A DNA stretch of 64,000 bases from Cryobacterium sp. SO1 (GCF_004210215.2 NZ_CP067394.1:3100001-3164000); one strand, 5' to 3'; positions 43,878-53,152 are shown, numbered from the stretch's first letter. A program made the numbers and translations. Notes: a model not told the origin generated them from the sequence alone.

Positions 43878-44210
43878 TCAGGGCCGTTTCGCGATGGTCA
43901 GCATGATGGCGGCATCCTCTTCGGCTTCGAGGCTGTGCCGGGCGTTGGGCACGAGGAGCAGGTCGCCGGTGCGCGCCTGCCAGGAGTCCTTCCCCACGAC
44001 AAGGCGCACCCGGCCGGTGACCACGAAGATCGTGGCGTCACCGGGGTTGTCGTGTTCGGCCAGGACGGTGCCCTTGGTCAGACCGATCACGGTCTGCCTG
44101 AGCACCTTCTCGTGTCCGCCATAGACGGTGTCGGCTGCCCGGCCGCTGCTGGCCAAGGTGGCCGCGGCGAGCTGCTGCCGGGCGAGGGCATCGATCGAGA
44201 TCTTCTGCAT
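43878..44210 (-). CDS. cupin-domain protein
   Basis: A 110-residue single-domain cupin: VIGLTKGTVLAEHDNPGDAT (the expected metal-binding histidines are reduced to one, in EHDNP), VTGRVRLVVG and ARTGDLLLVPNARHSLEAEED. Small stand-alone cupins of this kind often bind a metal, but a second ligand is not clear here. Start ATG at 44210. It lies 152 bases downstream of the ohrR-type gene, same strand. Confidence 0.8.
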   Translation of the reverse strand: MQKISIDALARQQLAAATLASSGRAADTVYGGHEKVLRQTVIGLTKGTVLAEHDNPGDATIFVVTGRVRLVVGKDSWQARTGDLLLVPNARHSLEAEEDAAIMLTIAKRP

Positions 44211-44362
44211 GTTGCCAGCGTACGACTCCGGCGCCCGCAGCGGGCCGTCGCGCACCCGAGCTACCCTCATCCGGACGAATTGCCCCCCACACAGCAGGGC
44301 AACGCGTCCGCGGCGGGGCGCCTCGGCGACGTCAGTTCCAGGGCGCCGGCGCCCGGTTCGGG

Positions 44363-44806
44363 TTACCGGGCCGCGCTCGTCGTGGCGCGGATGACCTCAT
44401 TGAGGCTGTCCCGCAGCGTGACCAGGCTCTCGGGCGGCATTTCCAGGGAACGGGCCACCCGCTCCGGGATGGTCTCGGCGATCCGTCGCAGCCGGTGGCC
44501 GTGCTCGGTCAGCGTGACCTGCAGCGCGCGCTCGTCGGTCGCCGAGCGGCCCCGGCGGATGTGGCCGGTCGCCTCCAGCCGCTTGAGCAGCGGTGACAGC
44601 GTGGCCGGCTCCAACCGGAGCGCGTCGGCCAGGCTGCGAAGCGTGCGCGGGTTCTTCTCCCACAGCGCCAGCATCACCAGATACTGCGGGTGCGTAAGGC
44701 CCAACGGCTCCAGGATCGGCTTGTACAACGCCACGGTGGTGCGCGCGGCCACGGTGAGGGCGAAGCAGACCTGGTTCTCCAACGCGAGAACGTTCGGTTC
44801 GGTCAT
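44363..44806 (-). CDS. ohrR: OhrR-type MarR regulator (organic-peroxide sensor)
   Basis: A 147-residue MarR-family winged helix. The N-terminal LENQVCFALTVAARTTV places Cys14 where OhrR proteins carry their redox-sensing cysteine; GLTHPQYLVMLALWE, LRSLADALRLEPATLSPLLKRLE and the wing RGRSATDERALQVTLTEHG follow. Such proteins derepress on organic hydroperoxide exposure. No ohr gene is visible beside it; the likely targets are its own operator and the small gene at 44882. GGAG lies upstream of ATG 44806. Confidence 0.82.
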   Translation of the reverse strand: MTEPNVLALENQVCFALTVAARTTVALYKPILEPLGLTHPQYLVMLALWEKNPRTLRSLADALRLEPATLSPLLKRLEATGHIRRGRSATDERALQVTLTEHGHRLRRIAETIPERVARSLEMPPESLVTLRDSLNEVIRATTSAAR

Positions 44807-44819
44807 CGCAACTCCAGGG

Positions 44820-44877
44820 TCGGGCATTCGTGGATCGGGCATTCGTGGGTCACAACCCATTTCGTTAGTACACTAAC
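44820..44877. promoter_or_regulatory. divergent ohrR operator region
   Basis: GTTAGTACACTAAC (44864-44877) is a near-perfect palindrome of MarR-site size between the two divergent starts. Nearer ohrR, TCGGGCATTCGTGG occurs twice with a 15-base period (44820-44833 and 44835-44848). Binding by OhrR is inferred. Confidence 0.55.
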
Positions 44878-44881
44878 CATT

Positions 44882-45127
44882 ATGACGTCAGCCAAGAAGC
44901 GCAAACCGACCATCAAGGAGGCCGGCGGTTTCACGGCGTGGCTGAACGGTCGACTGTTGCCGTTCATCGGCCCGCCGCCGCTGGGACCGTACGATGACGA
45001 GGTGCCGGTGCAGGAACGCCCGGTGGCCCGCTGCCCGCTCTGCGGGGAGCCGATGACCGAGCACGACATCGACCGCAGCGGCGAGCGCACCCAGTTGCGC
45101 TGCCCCCTGCCCGCGCCCACGGCCTGA
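44882..45127 (+). CDS. small zinc-ribbon-like protein
   Basis: An 81-residue basic protein: AKKRKPTIKEAGGFTAWLNG, then RCPLCGEPMTEHDIDR and RTQLRCPLP. Cys51, Cys54, His61 and Cys74 could make one zinc site. It is expressed divergently from ohrR with its ATG only 5 bases beyond the palindrome, so it is probably under the same operator. Function unknown. Confidence 0.7.
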   Translation: MTSAKKRKPTIKEAGGFTAWLNGRLLPFIGPPPLGPYDDEVPVQERPVARCPLCGEPMTEHDIDRSGERTQLRCPLPAPTA

Positions 45128-45157
45128 CCCACCGCCGCATCCACCACCTCGGCCCGG

Positions 45158-46165
45158 CTACAACTGGGCGTCGATCTCCACCACCAGGTCCCAGGCGCCC
45201 TCTTCGGCGTTGCTGAGCACGACCACGTCGAGGCCGCTCTTGGGGTAGTGCCGCAGGATGCCGCTGGCGCCGGCGTTGACGCCGTCCTTGTAGTACGAAC
45301 GCACGGCGCCGTTGTCGTCGAGGTCGAACTCCAGGCCGAAGCCGTACTTCACGTCGTCGTCGTAGTCCACCTGCGGGGTGAAGAATTCCTCGGTGTACTC
45401 CTTGGAGAGCAGTTGGCCCCCGCGCACCGCGTTGAGGAAGTTCATCAAGTCGCCGGCCGTGCTGTGCGCGCCGCTGTCGGGCGAGCCGATGGCCGGGGAA
45501 CTGTAGGTGTTCGAGATCCAGCTGCCGTCCTTGCGACGGTCCCAGCCTTCCGCGACCCGTTCCACGGCGTCGCGGCGGTCGAAGAAGCCGGAGTCGGCCA
45601 TGCCTGCGCGGGCGAAGACCTCCTCACGCACGTAGTCGCGGTAGGAGAGGCCGGAGACCTTCTCCACGGCGAGGCCGGCGAGGATGTAGCCGACGTTGTT
45701 GTCTTCGCACTGCACCCCGGGCGGCGCCAGACGCGGCTTGTCGGCGAACAGCGGCAGGAAGTCGCTGGTCTCGATCAGCGAGTAGTTGGGAGTCGCCGCC
45801 CAGAACGCGTCGTACTCCTCGCCGGCTTCCTCGTCCACGTCGTCGGCGATGCCGCTGGTGTGTGTGAGCAGGTGCAGCAGGGTGACGTCGGTGCCGATCG
45901 AGCTGCCGCCCAGGTCGACGTACTCGTGGATCGACGCCTCGAGGTCGAGCCGGCCGGCATCCACCTGCTGCAGAACGGCGACGCTGGTGAAGAGCTTGGT
46001 GATCGACGCCGTGTCAAACCGGGTGTCCAGGGTGTTGGGCACCTGCCAGCGCGGGGTGGCGAACCCGCGGGCCGCCTCAAAGATGGTGCGGTCGCCGTCA
46101 CGCACCAACACCACGCCGGAAAAATCGCTGTCATCGAGAAAGGTCTGAATTGACTGGGTATCCAC
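45158..46165 (-). CDS. serine hydrolase of the beta-lactamase/PBP class C family
   Basis: A 335-residue protein with the acyl-serine motif S54-ITK57 (DTASITKLF), a YxN-region tyrosine around DNNVGYILAG and LLTHTSGIADD typical of EstB/AmpC-like hydrolases. No signal peptide is seen (starts VDTQSIQTFL at GTG 46165), which favours an intracellular esterase or peptidase over a resistance beta-lactamase. Last gene of a minus-strand set after the DUF445 gene and its small neighbour. Confidence 0.85.
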   Translation of the reverse strand: MDTQSIQTFLDDSDFSGVVLVRDGDRTIFEAARGFATPRWQVPNTLDTRFDTASITKLFTSVAVLQQVDAGRLDLEASIHEYVDLGGSSIGTDVTLLHLLTHTSGIADDVDEEAGEEYDAFWAATPNYSLIETSDFLPLFADKPRLAPPGVQCEDNNVGYILAGLAVEKVSGLSYRDYVREEVFARAGMADSGFFDRRDAVERVAEGWDRRKDGSWISNTYSSPAIGSPDSGAHSTAGDLMNFLNAVRGGQLLSKEYTEEFFTPQVDYDDDVKYGFGLEFDLDDNGAVRSYYKDGVNAGASGILRHYPKSGLDVVVLSNAEEGAWDLVVEIDAQL

Positions 46166-46202
46166 CCTTCGAGCGTAGCGAACGGCGGCCGGTCGGTGTG
46201 CC

Positions 46203-46796
46203 TTAGTCGGTGTGGCGGGTGCGCTTGGCCAGCGCGGCCAGGTCGATCTTGCCGACCGCGCGCATCCGCTCGGCGCGCGCGGCCTCGTAGCCGGGCTGGC
46301 GCGGATCGATCTTCTGGGCCAGCAGCCGGTCAGCGAGCGCGTCATTGATCTCCTGTAGGGCATCCGCGCGCGCCTTCTCGACGATTCCGGCCACCCTGGT
46401 GTCGTCGGCGGCGATCTCCCGGAGCCGTTCGGCGACGTGATCGTGCAGGGTTCGCCGGCGACCCAGCCGCACGACGTCCCTGCGCTGGTTCTCCACCTCC
46501 CGGCCCTTGCCCGACCTGGTCGTGCGCGACAGGTGGGAGCCGAGGCGTTTGACCCGGGTGGAGTCCTCGTCGTTCTGCCGGGCCACCTCGTGCAGTTCCT
46601 CCCGGGCGAGGCTGGCGTAGAGGGTGGGGTCGTAGTCGTTGTGATCGCGGAGCGCGGCAACGATGATGCGGTTTTTCAGGGCCATCCGCACGGCGGAGAG
46701 GGCGATGAGCATCCCCTCGTCCACGATCCGCCCGGTGGAGGGCGTTGCCGAGCCAGGGGCGGCAGTGCCCTCCGTGTCGTCCGAACCGTTCTCCAC
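46203..46796 (-). CDS. conserved protein of unknown function
   Basis: A 197-residue highly charged, helical protein: IVDEGMLIALSAVRMALKNRIIVAAL, LAREELHEVARQNDEDSTR, RRDVVRLGRRRTLHDHVAER. It looks like a soluble coiled-coil protein; no catalytic motif recognised. GTG start at 46796, 14 bases after the DUF445 stop and 37 bases ahead of the serine hydrolase, so it is likely co-transcribed with both. Confidence 0.7.
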   Translation of the reverse strand: MENGSDDTEGTAAPGSATPSTGRIVDEGMLIALSAVRMALKNRIIVAALRDHNDYDPTLYASLAREELHEVARQNDEDSTRVKRLGSHLSRTTRSGKGREVENQRRDVVRLGRRRTLHDHVAERLREIAADDTRVAGIVEKARADALQEINDALADRLLAQKIDPRQPGYEAARAERMRAVGKIDLAALAKRTRHTD

Positions 46797-46810
46797 AGCT
46801 TAAGTATGGC

Positions 46811-48127
46811 TCACAGGCCGAAGAGAACCACCGCGCCCTGGGCCAGGGTGAAGATCAGCAGCCCGGCCAGCGCTCCGACAACGGTGCCGTTGATCCGGAT
46901 GAACTGCAGGTCCTTGCCGACCTGCAATTCGATCTTCTCGGTGGTCTCGGCCGGGTCCCAGCGCTCCACGGTCTCGGTGATCACGCCGGCGATCTCGTGC
47001 CGGTACTTCTGCAGCACGTAGCCGGCCGCATCCGCCAGCCACCGGTCGATGCGGGCGCCCAGCGATTCGTCGCGTACCAGCCGGCCACCCACATCCAGCA
47101 CGGTCGAGGTAATGCCGGTGCGCACGGCGCTCTGCGGATCGGCCAGGGCGGTCAGCAGGGACTGCTTCACCGACTCCCACGCGTCGCCGGCGAACTCGCG
47201 CAGTTTGGCGTTGTCGACCAGCTCGAGCTTGAGCACCTCGACCCTGTCGATCATGGTCTCGTCATGCTGCAGGTCGTCCATCAGCTCGGCCAGGTAGCGG
47301 TCGATCGCTTCGCGCAACGGATGGCCGGGGTCGGCCTGCACCGTCGCCACGAATCCGAGCACCTCGCGGTAGGCCTTGTCGTCGACCATCTCGCCGACGA
47401 AGCCGGGCAGCCATCGGGGTAGCCGGGTCGACACGGAGGTCCCGAAGGCCTCCGGGTGGGTCTGCAGCCAGCTCTGGGCCTTGTCCACCAGCAGGTCCAC
47501 CGCGGCGTGGTGCCGGCCGGAGACCACCAGGTTCTCGCCCAGCCGGCCGAGGCTCGGCGCCCACGAGGGTTCCAGCAGGTGTTCGCGGGCGACGCCCTCG
47601 AGCAGGTCCTTGATGTCGTCGTCACTGAGCAGGTCGAGCAGCCCGGTTCCGGCGTGGGCAAGCTCGTCGGTGAGTCGTTCGGCATTCGCCGGCTGCACCA
47701 GCCAGGCGCCCAACCGTCGGGAGATTCCGATGGACTCGAGCTTGCCGCGCACCACGGCGTCGGAGAGGAAGTTCGACTCGACGAATTCGCCGAGGTTCGC
47801 GCCGATCTCGTCCTTGCGGTTGGCGATGATGTTGGTGTGCGGGATGCGGAGCCCCATCGGGTAGCGGAACAGGGCGGTGACGGCGAACCAGTCGGCGATC
47901 GCGCCGACCATGCCGCCCTCGGCCGCGGCGCGCACGTACTCCAGCCACGGGTAGCGGTCCTCGAGGGCGAACGACACCGCGAAGATCACGGCCATGGTCA
48001 GCAGCAGGCCCAGCGCGAGCCGTTTCATGCCCACCAGGGCTACTCGACGGGCCTCGTCGGTGGGGCTGAGCGGTGCTCGCGGGGCCGGCGCGGGCGGGGC
48101 GGGTGCGGTCAGGGACGGTGCTGCCAT
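46811..48127 (-). CDS. DUF445 (YjiN-like) membrane protein
   Basis: A 438-residue DUF445 protein: an N-terminal helix (LALGLLLTMAVIFAVSFAL), the family's EGGMVGAIADWFAVTALFR and IPHTNIIANRKDEIGANLGEFVESNF blocks, a long amphipathic central part, and a C-terminal hydrophobic end (INGTVVGALAGLLIFTLAQG). Function unknown in all organisms I know of. Start ATG at 48127 (MAAPSLTAP), followed by a Pro/Ala-rich cytoplasmic stretch. Confidence 0.88.
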   Translation of the reverse strand: MAAPSLTAPAPPAPAPRAPLSPTDEARRVALVGMKRLALGLLLTMAVIFAVSFALEDRYPWLEYVRAAAEGGMVGAIADWFAVTALFRYPMGLRIPHTNIIANRKDEIGANLGEFVESNFLSDAVVRGKLESIGISRRLGAWLVQPANAERLTDELAHAGTGLLDLLSDDDIKDLLEGVAREHLLEPSWAPSLGRLGENLVVSGRHHAAVDLLVDKAQSWLQTHPEAFGTSVSTRLPRWLPGFVGEMVDDKAYREVLGFVATVQADPGHPLREAIDRYLAELMDDLQHDETMIDRVEVLKLELVDNAKLREFAGDAWESVKQSLLTALADPQSAVRTGITSTVLDVGGRLVRDESLGARIDRWLADAAGYVLQKYRHEIAGVITETVERWDPAETTEKIELQVGKDLQFIRINGTVVGALAGLLIFTLAQGAVVLFGL

Positions 48128-48197
48128 GGGTCTGGTCGTTCCTCGTCGGGTGAGAGTGCGGCGGGCGCTGCGCTCCCGCCACCCTAAGCCGGGTTGC

Positions 48198-49163
48198 TCA
48201 GGCTGCGAAACCCGTCGGGGTGATTCCCCAGCGAACCACCCAGTCCTCGCCGGGAGCCAGCCAACGCAGGCCCTGGCCGGAGTTGAAGGCATCCGCCGGA
48301 GCCGTCATCGGCTCGATCGCCACGGCCTGGCCGAGTCGGGTGGATTCGCCCGTGCGCACGCCCTTAATGCGCACCGGGAAGTTGCGCGGCGTGAAGGCCT
48401 GCACGTAGGCCATGTTCTCGTCACCCCAGAGGGTGACCCGACGGCCGTCGGGCGCGGTGAGGGAATGCTCGCCGCGGCCGTTGTGCACCATGACGCCGCC
48501 GAAGCCGTCGTCGAGGTCGAGGTCGGCCACCCGGGCGCCGGCGCGCAGGTCGAACCGGGTGCCAGCCACCGGGGAGACGCCGACCGGGTTGAGCCGGTGG
48601 TCCACGTCGATGTGGCTGGTCGCGTTGAGGCGCAGAACGAGGTCGCCGGTGGGCACGTCGCCGATCTTGAGGTACGGGTGGGTGCCCAGCGCCACCGGGG
48701 CGTTCTCGCCGCCGACGTTGCGGATGCGGTGGCTGACGGCCAGGCCGTCGGCCGTGAGCGTGTACGTGACGGTGGTGTCCAGCTGGTAGGGGTAGCCGGA
48801 CTGCGGGTACACCGTGGCCGCGAGGGTCACCTCACGCTCACTCCGGGCGACGAGCCGGTAGGCGGTGTGGGCGAGCAGGCCGTGGATGGCGTTCAGCTGG
48901 GCCGGCTCGGTGATGGTCAGCAGGTGCCGCACGCCCTGCTGGGTCCAGATGGCGTCGCGGATGCGGTTGGGCCAGGGCACCAGCACCGTTCCGGCGCCGA
49001 GCGGCGGCACCGCCTCGGCGGCGAAGCCCTCCACCAGGTCTATGCCGCCCAACGCATATTCACGGATACCGGCGGCCACCTCGGTGATGGTCGCCGTCGC
49101 ACGCCCGTGCGGGGTCTGCAGGCTGAGCACATATTGGGTTCCGGTGGCGGCGGCAAGCTGCAT
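48198..49163 (-). CDS. galM: aldose 1-epimerase (galactose mutarotase)
   Basis: A 321-residue beta-sandwich mutarotase. VPWPNRIRDAIW near the N-terminus, AIHGLLAHTAYRLV (catalytic histidine), GTHPYLKIGDVP and a C-terminal IEPMTAPADAFNSG with the general-base glutamate are all present. It interconverts alpha- and beta-galactose ahead of GalK. It follows the DeoR-type gene by 15 bases on the same strand, divergent from galTK. Confidence 0.88.
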   Translation of the reverse strand: MQLAAATGTQYVLSLQTPHGRATATITEVAAGIREYALGGIDLVEGFAAEAVPPLGAGTVLVPWPNRIRDAIWTQQGVRHLLTITEPAQLNAIHGLLAHTAYRLVARSEREVTLAATVYPQSGYPYQLDTTVTYTLTADGLAVSHRIRNVGGENAPVALGTHPYLKIGDVPTGDLVLRLNATSHIDVDHRLNPVGVSPVAGTRFDLRAGARVADLDLDDGFGGVMVHNGRGEHSLTAPDGRRVTLWGDENMAYVQAFTPRNFPVRIKGVRTGESTRLGQAVAIEPMTAPADAFNSGQGLRWLAPGEDWVVRWGITPTGFAA

Positions 49164-49178
49164 GGTGGTCTTTTCGAA

Positions 49179-50006
49179 TCAGTGAGGTTGGAGCACGGCG
49201 AGGCCGGCCTCTCGGAGCGGGGCCACGGTGAGCGGGTCGGCGGCCGCATCCGTCACCAGGGTGTCGAAGGCGGCAAGCGGACCGATCCGGCCCAGGTGCA
49301 CGTGCCCCAGTTTGGCACCGTCGGCCACGATGATCGCGCGCGCCGCGGCGGCGAGCATCAGGGTCTTGACGCCGGCCTCCGGCAGGTTGATGTTCGTGAC
49401 GCCGCCGTCCACGTCGACTCCGTTGCAACCGATGAAGGCCAGGTCGGCGTGCACCTGGCTGAGCACGGTGGCCGCGAGCGGGTCGACCAGGGAGTGCTGC
49501 AGCGGGCGGAGCGAGCCGCCGGTGACGATCACGGTGAACCGCGGGATGGCTGGTTCGAGGGCCAGGGCGATGCTCAGCCCGTTGGTGATCACCACGACGT
49601 CGGTGAGGTCGGTGCGGGCCACCAGTGCCCGGGCGATCGCGAGGGTGGTGGTGCCCACGTCGAGGATCACACTCTGGCTGCTGGCGACCAGGGAAGCGGC
49701 CAGCTCGCCGATCTGCTGCTTGGGGATCACCGAGGAGGCCAGGGCCTCCTCGAAGGAGAACTCCCGGTCGGGCCGGCTCGTCGTGGAGATCCCGACCGGT
49801 ACCGCACCGCCGTGGATCCGGGTGAGCGAGCCGGCGCTCTCCAGCTGGTCGAGGTCGGCGCGGGCGGTGACGCCGGAGACCCCGAAGGTGTCACTGAGCT
49901 CGCTGACGCGCACGAAGCCGCGTTCGTCGACGAGCCGCTGGATCTGCTCCCGGCGCTGGTGCGCGGGCAACGCCTCCCGGTCGGTCGGATGTTCCACTGA
50001 GGCCAT
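49179..50006 (-). CDS. DeoR-family repressor, probably of the gal genes
   Basis: A 275-residue DeoR regulator: N-terminal winged helix (RREQIQRLVDERGFVRVSELSD, GVSGVTARADLDQLESAG, LTRIHGGAV) and the DeoR sensor domain (VILDVGTTTLAIARAL, VITNGLSIALAL, CNGVDVDGGVTN), which binds sugar phosphates. It is divergent from galT, with 85 bases between starts holding the palindrome TTGCGCAA (50062-50069), a possible operator. The effector is likely a galactose-pathway phosphate. Confidence 0.88.
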   Translation of the reverse strand: MASVEHPTDREALPAHQRREQIQRLVDERGFVRVSELSDTFGVSGVTARADLDQLESAGSLTRIHGGAVPVGISTTSRPDREFSFEEALASSVIPKQQIGELAASLVASSQSVILDVGTTTLAIARALVARTDLTDVVVITNGLSIALALEPAIPRFTVIVTGGSLRPLQHSLVDPLAATVLSQVHADLAFIGCNGVDVDGGVTNINLPEAGVKTLMLAAAARAIIVADGAKLGHVHLGRIGPLAAFDTLVTDAAADPLTVAPLREAGLAVLQPH

Positions 50007-50091
50007 ACCGCAATCTTCACCTATTTTGCCTCGCTTTTCAATACGCAAGCACTGGTTTCGGTTGCGCAAATCGGCTAGCGTTGATTCCGCT

Positions 50092-51285
50092 ATGACTGAC
50101 CTCACCAACACCCCAGACTTCGTCGCCGACGCCGGCATCGCGCGTCATCCGCACACCCTGGCCGACGGCCGCGAGCTCATCTACTTCGATGACCCCGACA
50201 CCACCCTGTCGCCCGACCGCGCGCCCGACCTGCGCGAGCTCGGCCCCCGCCCCGCGAACGCGCTCATGCGCCAGGACCCGCTCAGCGGTGAGTGGGTCTC
50301 CATCGCCGCGGCCCGGCAGAACCGGGTGTTCCTGCCGCCGGCGCACCTCGACCCGCTCGCCCCCTCCACCCCGGAGAACCCCTCCGAGGTGCCCAGCAAC
50401 TACGACGTCGCCGTGTTCGAGAACAAGTCGCCCTCGTTCGGGCCGCTCCTCACCGACGACGACGCTCCCACCGGCCTGGACGACCTGCGCACAATCGGGC
50501 TGGGGCGCATCCGCACCTCGGTCGGCCGCTGCGAGGTGGTCTGCTTCAGCCCCGCCACCGAGGGCTCGTTCGGCAGCCTCTCGGTCACCCGCGCCCGCAC
50601 CGTGATCGAGGCCTGGGCCGAGCGAACCCACAAGCTCTCGCAGATGCCGGGCATCGAGCAGGTGTTCCCGTTCGAGAACCGCGGCGAGGCCATCGGCGTC
50701 ACGCTGCACCACCCACACGGCCAGATCTACTCCTACCCCTACGTCACCCCGCGCACCCAGCGGCTGATCGACTCGATCGAAAGCTACGGCCCCACCCTCT
50801 TCGCCGACATCCTGGCCAGCGAGCAGGCTGGCGACCGGGTCGTCCTGCGGGGCGAGCACTGGACGGCCTTCGTTCCGTTCGCCGCCCGCTGGCCCGTCGA
50901 GGTGCACATGCTGCCGCACCGCCATGTGCCCGACTTCGCCGGCACCACCCTGGCCGAGCGCGACGAGCTCGCGGTGCTGTACCGCCGGCTGCTGCGCGGC
51001 ATCGACCAGCTCTACTCCACGCCCACGCCGTACATCGGCGCGTGGCACCAGGCGCCGGTCAACGTGCACCGGGGCGACATCCGCCTGATGCTGCAGCTCA
51101 CCAGCCCGCGCCGGGCCGAGGACAAACTGAAGTTCCTGGCCGGCTCCGAGGCCGCCATGGGCGCCTGGATCGGCGATGTCATGCCCGAACAGGCCGCCGA
51201 CAACATTCGGGCCGCGATCGTGCGCTCGGACGCCGCGGATGCGGCTGCAGAATCCACCAGCACCACCGGAGAGGCCCACTCGTGA
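50092..51285 (+). CDS. galT: galactose-1-phosphate uridylyltransferase
   Basis: A 397-residue HIT-superfamily enzyme. The active-site HHPHGQIYSYPYV and the zinc/structural segment MLPHRHVPDF are seen, with ENRGEAIGVTLHHPHG around the catalytic histidine. It exchanges UMP between UDP-glucose and galactose-1-phosphate in the Leloir pathway. The stop overlaps the galK GTG (GTGA at 51282-51285). No galE is in this window. Confidence 0.95.
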   Translation: MTDLTNTPDFVADAGIARHPHTLADGRELIYFDDPDTTLSPDRAPDLRELGPRPANALMRQDPLSGEWVSIAAARQNRVFLPPAHLDPLAPSTPENPSEVPSNYDVAVFENKSPSFGPLLTDDDAPTGLDDLRTIGLGRIRTSVGRCEVVCFSPATEGSFGSLSVTRARTVIEAWAERTHKLSQMPGIEQVFPFENRGEAIGVTLHHPHGQIYSYPYVTPRTQRLIDSIESYGPTLFADILASEQAGDRVVLRGEHWTAFVPFAARWPVEVHMLPHRHVPDFAGTTLAERDELAVLYRRLLRGIDQLYSTPTPYIGAWHQAPVNVHRGDIRLMLQLTSPRRAEDKLKFLAGSEAAMGAWIGDVMPEQAADNIRAAIVRSDAADAAAESTSTTGEAHS

Positions 51286-52439
51286 CCGAGACGCAGAATG
51301 TTTTGAGCGGATTCCGCGACCGGTTCGACCGCGACGCCGACGGCTTGTGGTTCGGCCCCGGCCGGGTCAACCTGATCGGCGAGCACACCGACTACAACGA
51401 CGGGTTCGTGTTCCCCTTCGCGATCAACCGCCGCGCCGTCGTCGCCCTCGCCGTGCGCGTTGACCGGATGCTGCGGGTCGCCAGTTCGTTCACCGACGAG
51501 GTCGTGGAGATCTCCCTCGACGAGCTCTCCCCCGAGGCCGTGTCGGGCTGGTCGGCGTATCCGTTGGGCGTGGCCTGGGCGCTCGGTCAGAAGGGTGCCG
51601 ACCTGTCGGCCGTGACCGGCTTCGACGCCTTCATCGACTCCGATGTGCCGATCGGCGCCGGGCTGTCCTCCTCCGCCGCGATCGAGTGCGCCACCGCCGT
51701 GGCCCTGGACGAGGTCTGGAACCTCGGCTTCGACAAGCAGGTGCTGGTGCGGGTGGGCCAGCTGGCCGAGAACAGGGTCGTCGGCGCGCCCACGGGCATC
51801 CTCGATCAGTCGGCGTCGCTGCTCGGCCAGACCGACTCGGCCGTGTTCCTGGACTGCCGTAGCTTCGAGTCCGAGGTCATCCCGCTCGGCTTCGACGACG
51901 CCGGCCTCGAGCTGCTCGTGATCGACACCAAGGTCAGCCACGCGCACGCCACCGGCGGCTATGCCGCACGCCGGGCGTCCTGCGAGACGGGCGCCCGGCT
52001 GATGGGCGTGTCGTCGCTCCGCGACCTCACGGTGGACGACCTGCCCCGCGCCGCCACGACCCTCGACGACGCGACCTTCCGCAGGGTACGGCACATCCTC
52101 ACCGAGAACCAGCGGGTGCTCGACACCGTGCGGGTGCTGCGCGAGGAGGGTCCCGGTGCCATCGGCGCACTGCTGGATGCCTCGCACGCCTCGATGCGCG
52201 ACGACTTCGAAATCTCGGTCGCCGAGCTCGACCTCGCGGTGGAGACCGCCCGCGCGGCGGGAGCCGTCGGCGCCCGGATGACCGGCGGCGGCTTCGGGGG
52301 TTCGGCCATCGCGCTCACGCCGCACGCGCTCATCCCCGCCGTGCAGCAGGCCGTCGCGTCGGCTTTCGTCGCGGCGGGTTACACCGCTCCCGACATGTTC
52401 GTGGTGCGCGCCGCGGCCGGGGCCGCCCGCCTGTCCTGA
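51282..52439 (+). CDS. galK: galactokinase
   Basis: A 385-residue GHMP kinase: the galactokinase signature GRVNLIGEHTDYNDGFVFPF, the ATP loop PIGAGLSSSAAIE and the C-terminal GARMTGGGFGGSAIAL. It phosphorylates galactose at C1 for GalT. GTG start, translationally coupled to galT. A 20-base-pair hairpin follows 25 bases after its stop. Confidence 0.95.
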   Translation: MTETQNVLSGFRDRFDRDADGLWFGPGRVNLIGEHTDYNDGFVFPFAINRRAVVALAVRVDRMLRVASSFTDEVVEISLDELSPEAVSGWSAYPLGVAWALGQKGADLSAVTGFDAFIDSDVPIGAGLSSSAAIECATAVALDEVWNLGFDKQVLVRVGQLAENRVVGAPTGILDQSASLLGQTDSAVFLDCRSFESEVIPLGFDDAGLELLVIDTKVSHAHATGGYAARRASCETGARLMGVSSLRDLTVDDLPRAATTLDDATFRRVRHILTENQRVLDTVRVLREEGPGAIGALLDASHASMRDDFEISVAELDLAVETARAAGAVGARMTGGGFGGSAIALTPHALIPAVQQAVASAFVAAGYTAPDMFVVRAAAGAARLS

Positions 52440-52464
52440 GGACCTGAGGAACGTCCGCGATTGA

Positions 52465-52514
52465 GTTGCGGACTTCCCACCTTCGTTTCACCAGCGAAGG
52501 CGGGAAGTCCGCAC
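52465..52514. repeat. palindrome after galK (class F), probable terminator
   Basis: TTGCGGACTTCCCACCTTCG faces CGAAGGCGGGAAGTCCGCA with one mismatch. A second, shorter TCCGCGA stands just upstream. There is no T-tract. Confidence 0.75.
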
Positions 52515-52564
52515 TTGGGCCTCCGGTCGCCCCGAGTGTCGGTGGCTCGGCTCACGATGTCTAC

Positions 52565-53152
52565 ATGAACGAGCCGACCCCCAGCATCCACGACGTCATC
52601 CACACCGTCTTTGGCGGCGCCTTCGACGAGAGCACGGGCATCAGACGCCGCCACGTGCAGCAGGTCGAACAGGACCTGCGCGCCTACATCCCCGCCGAAG
52701 TCGACAGATACCTCACAGACGACGAACGTACCCTGCTTGCCGCCGAGCGGGAGTTCGCACCCGATGGCGCCGCGTGCCGCGCACTCGACGCCGAGGTGCT
52801 GCTCTCTGCACTGACCGGGTTCATCGCCCCGCCGTACTTGGCGTCCGACCTGCTGCTCAGACGCGCGCAGCTGAACTTGGCCGAGGCCCTCGTCGGGTAC
52901 GTCGCCCACGACCTACTGCACGGCTACGACACCAGCTGCATCCGGATGGAGTTTCAGTGGGCTCTCGTCAAAGCGCGAAACGCTCTCAAGCGAGAACGCC
53001 GCGCACAGGCAGCCGAGAGAGTCTTGGCCAAGATGTCCGTGCAGGACCGCGAGCACATGGAGCGCGTGATCAGCCGCGTCACGGATCATCCATCGTCGAC
53101 CGGCCCCGAGATCGATGGCAGGCAGTCGACGATCCACCCAAGCTTCGAGTGA
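52565..53152 (+). CDS. protein of unknown function
   Basis: A 195-residue soluble protein, mostly helical: SIHDVIHTVFGGAFDESTGI, RRRHVQQVEQDLRAYIPAEV and LLRRAQLNLAEALVGYVAHD, with an Arg-rich central helix (KRERRAQAAERVL). I do not recognise a family. Codon use looks somewhat less GC-extreme than in galK. Only a few bases separate it from the region upstream of ybaK's 3' end, with which it converges. Confidence 0.6.
   Translation: MNEPTPSIHDVIHTVFGGAFDESTGIRRRHVQQVEQDLRAYIPAEVDRYLTDDERTLLAAEREFAPDGAACRALDAEVLLSALTGFIAPPYLASDLLLRRAQLNLAEALVGYVAHDLLHGYDTSCIRMEFQWALVKARNALKRERRAQAAERVLAKMSVQDREHMERVISRVTDHPSSTGPEIDGRQSTIHPSFE

Noticed and set aside
45158..46165. Antibiotic-resistance beta-lactamase
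   Set aside because: No signal peptide and only the general class C hydrolase motifs; context gives no resistance link.
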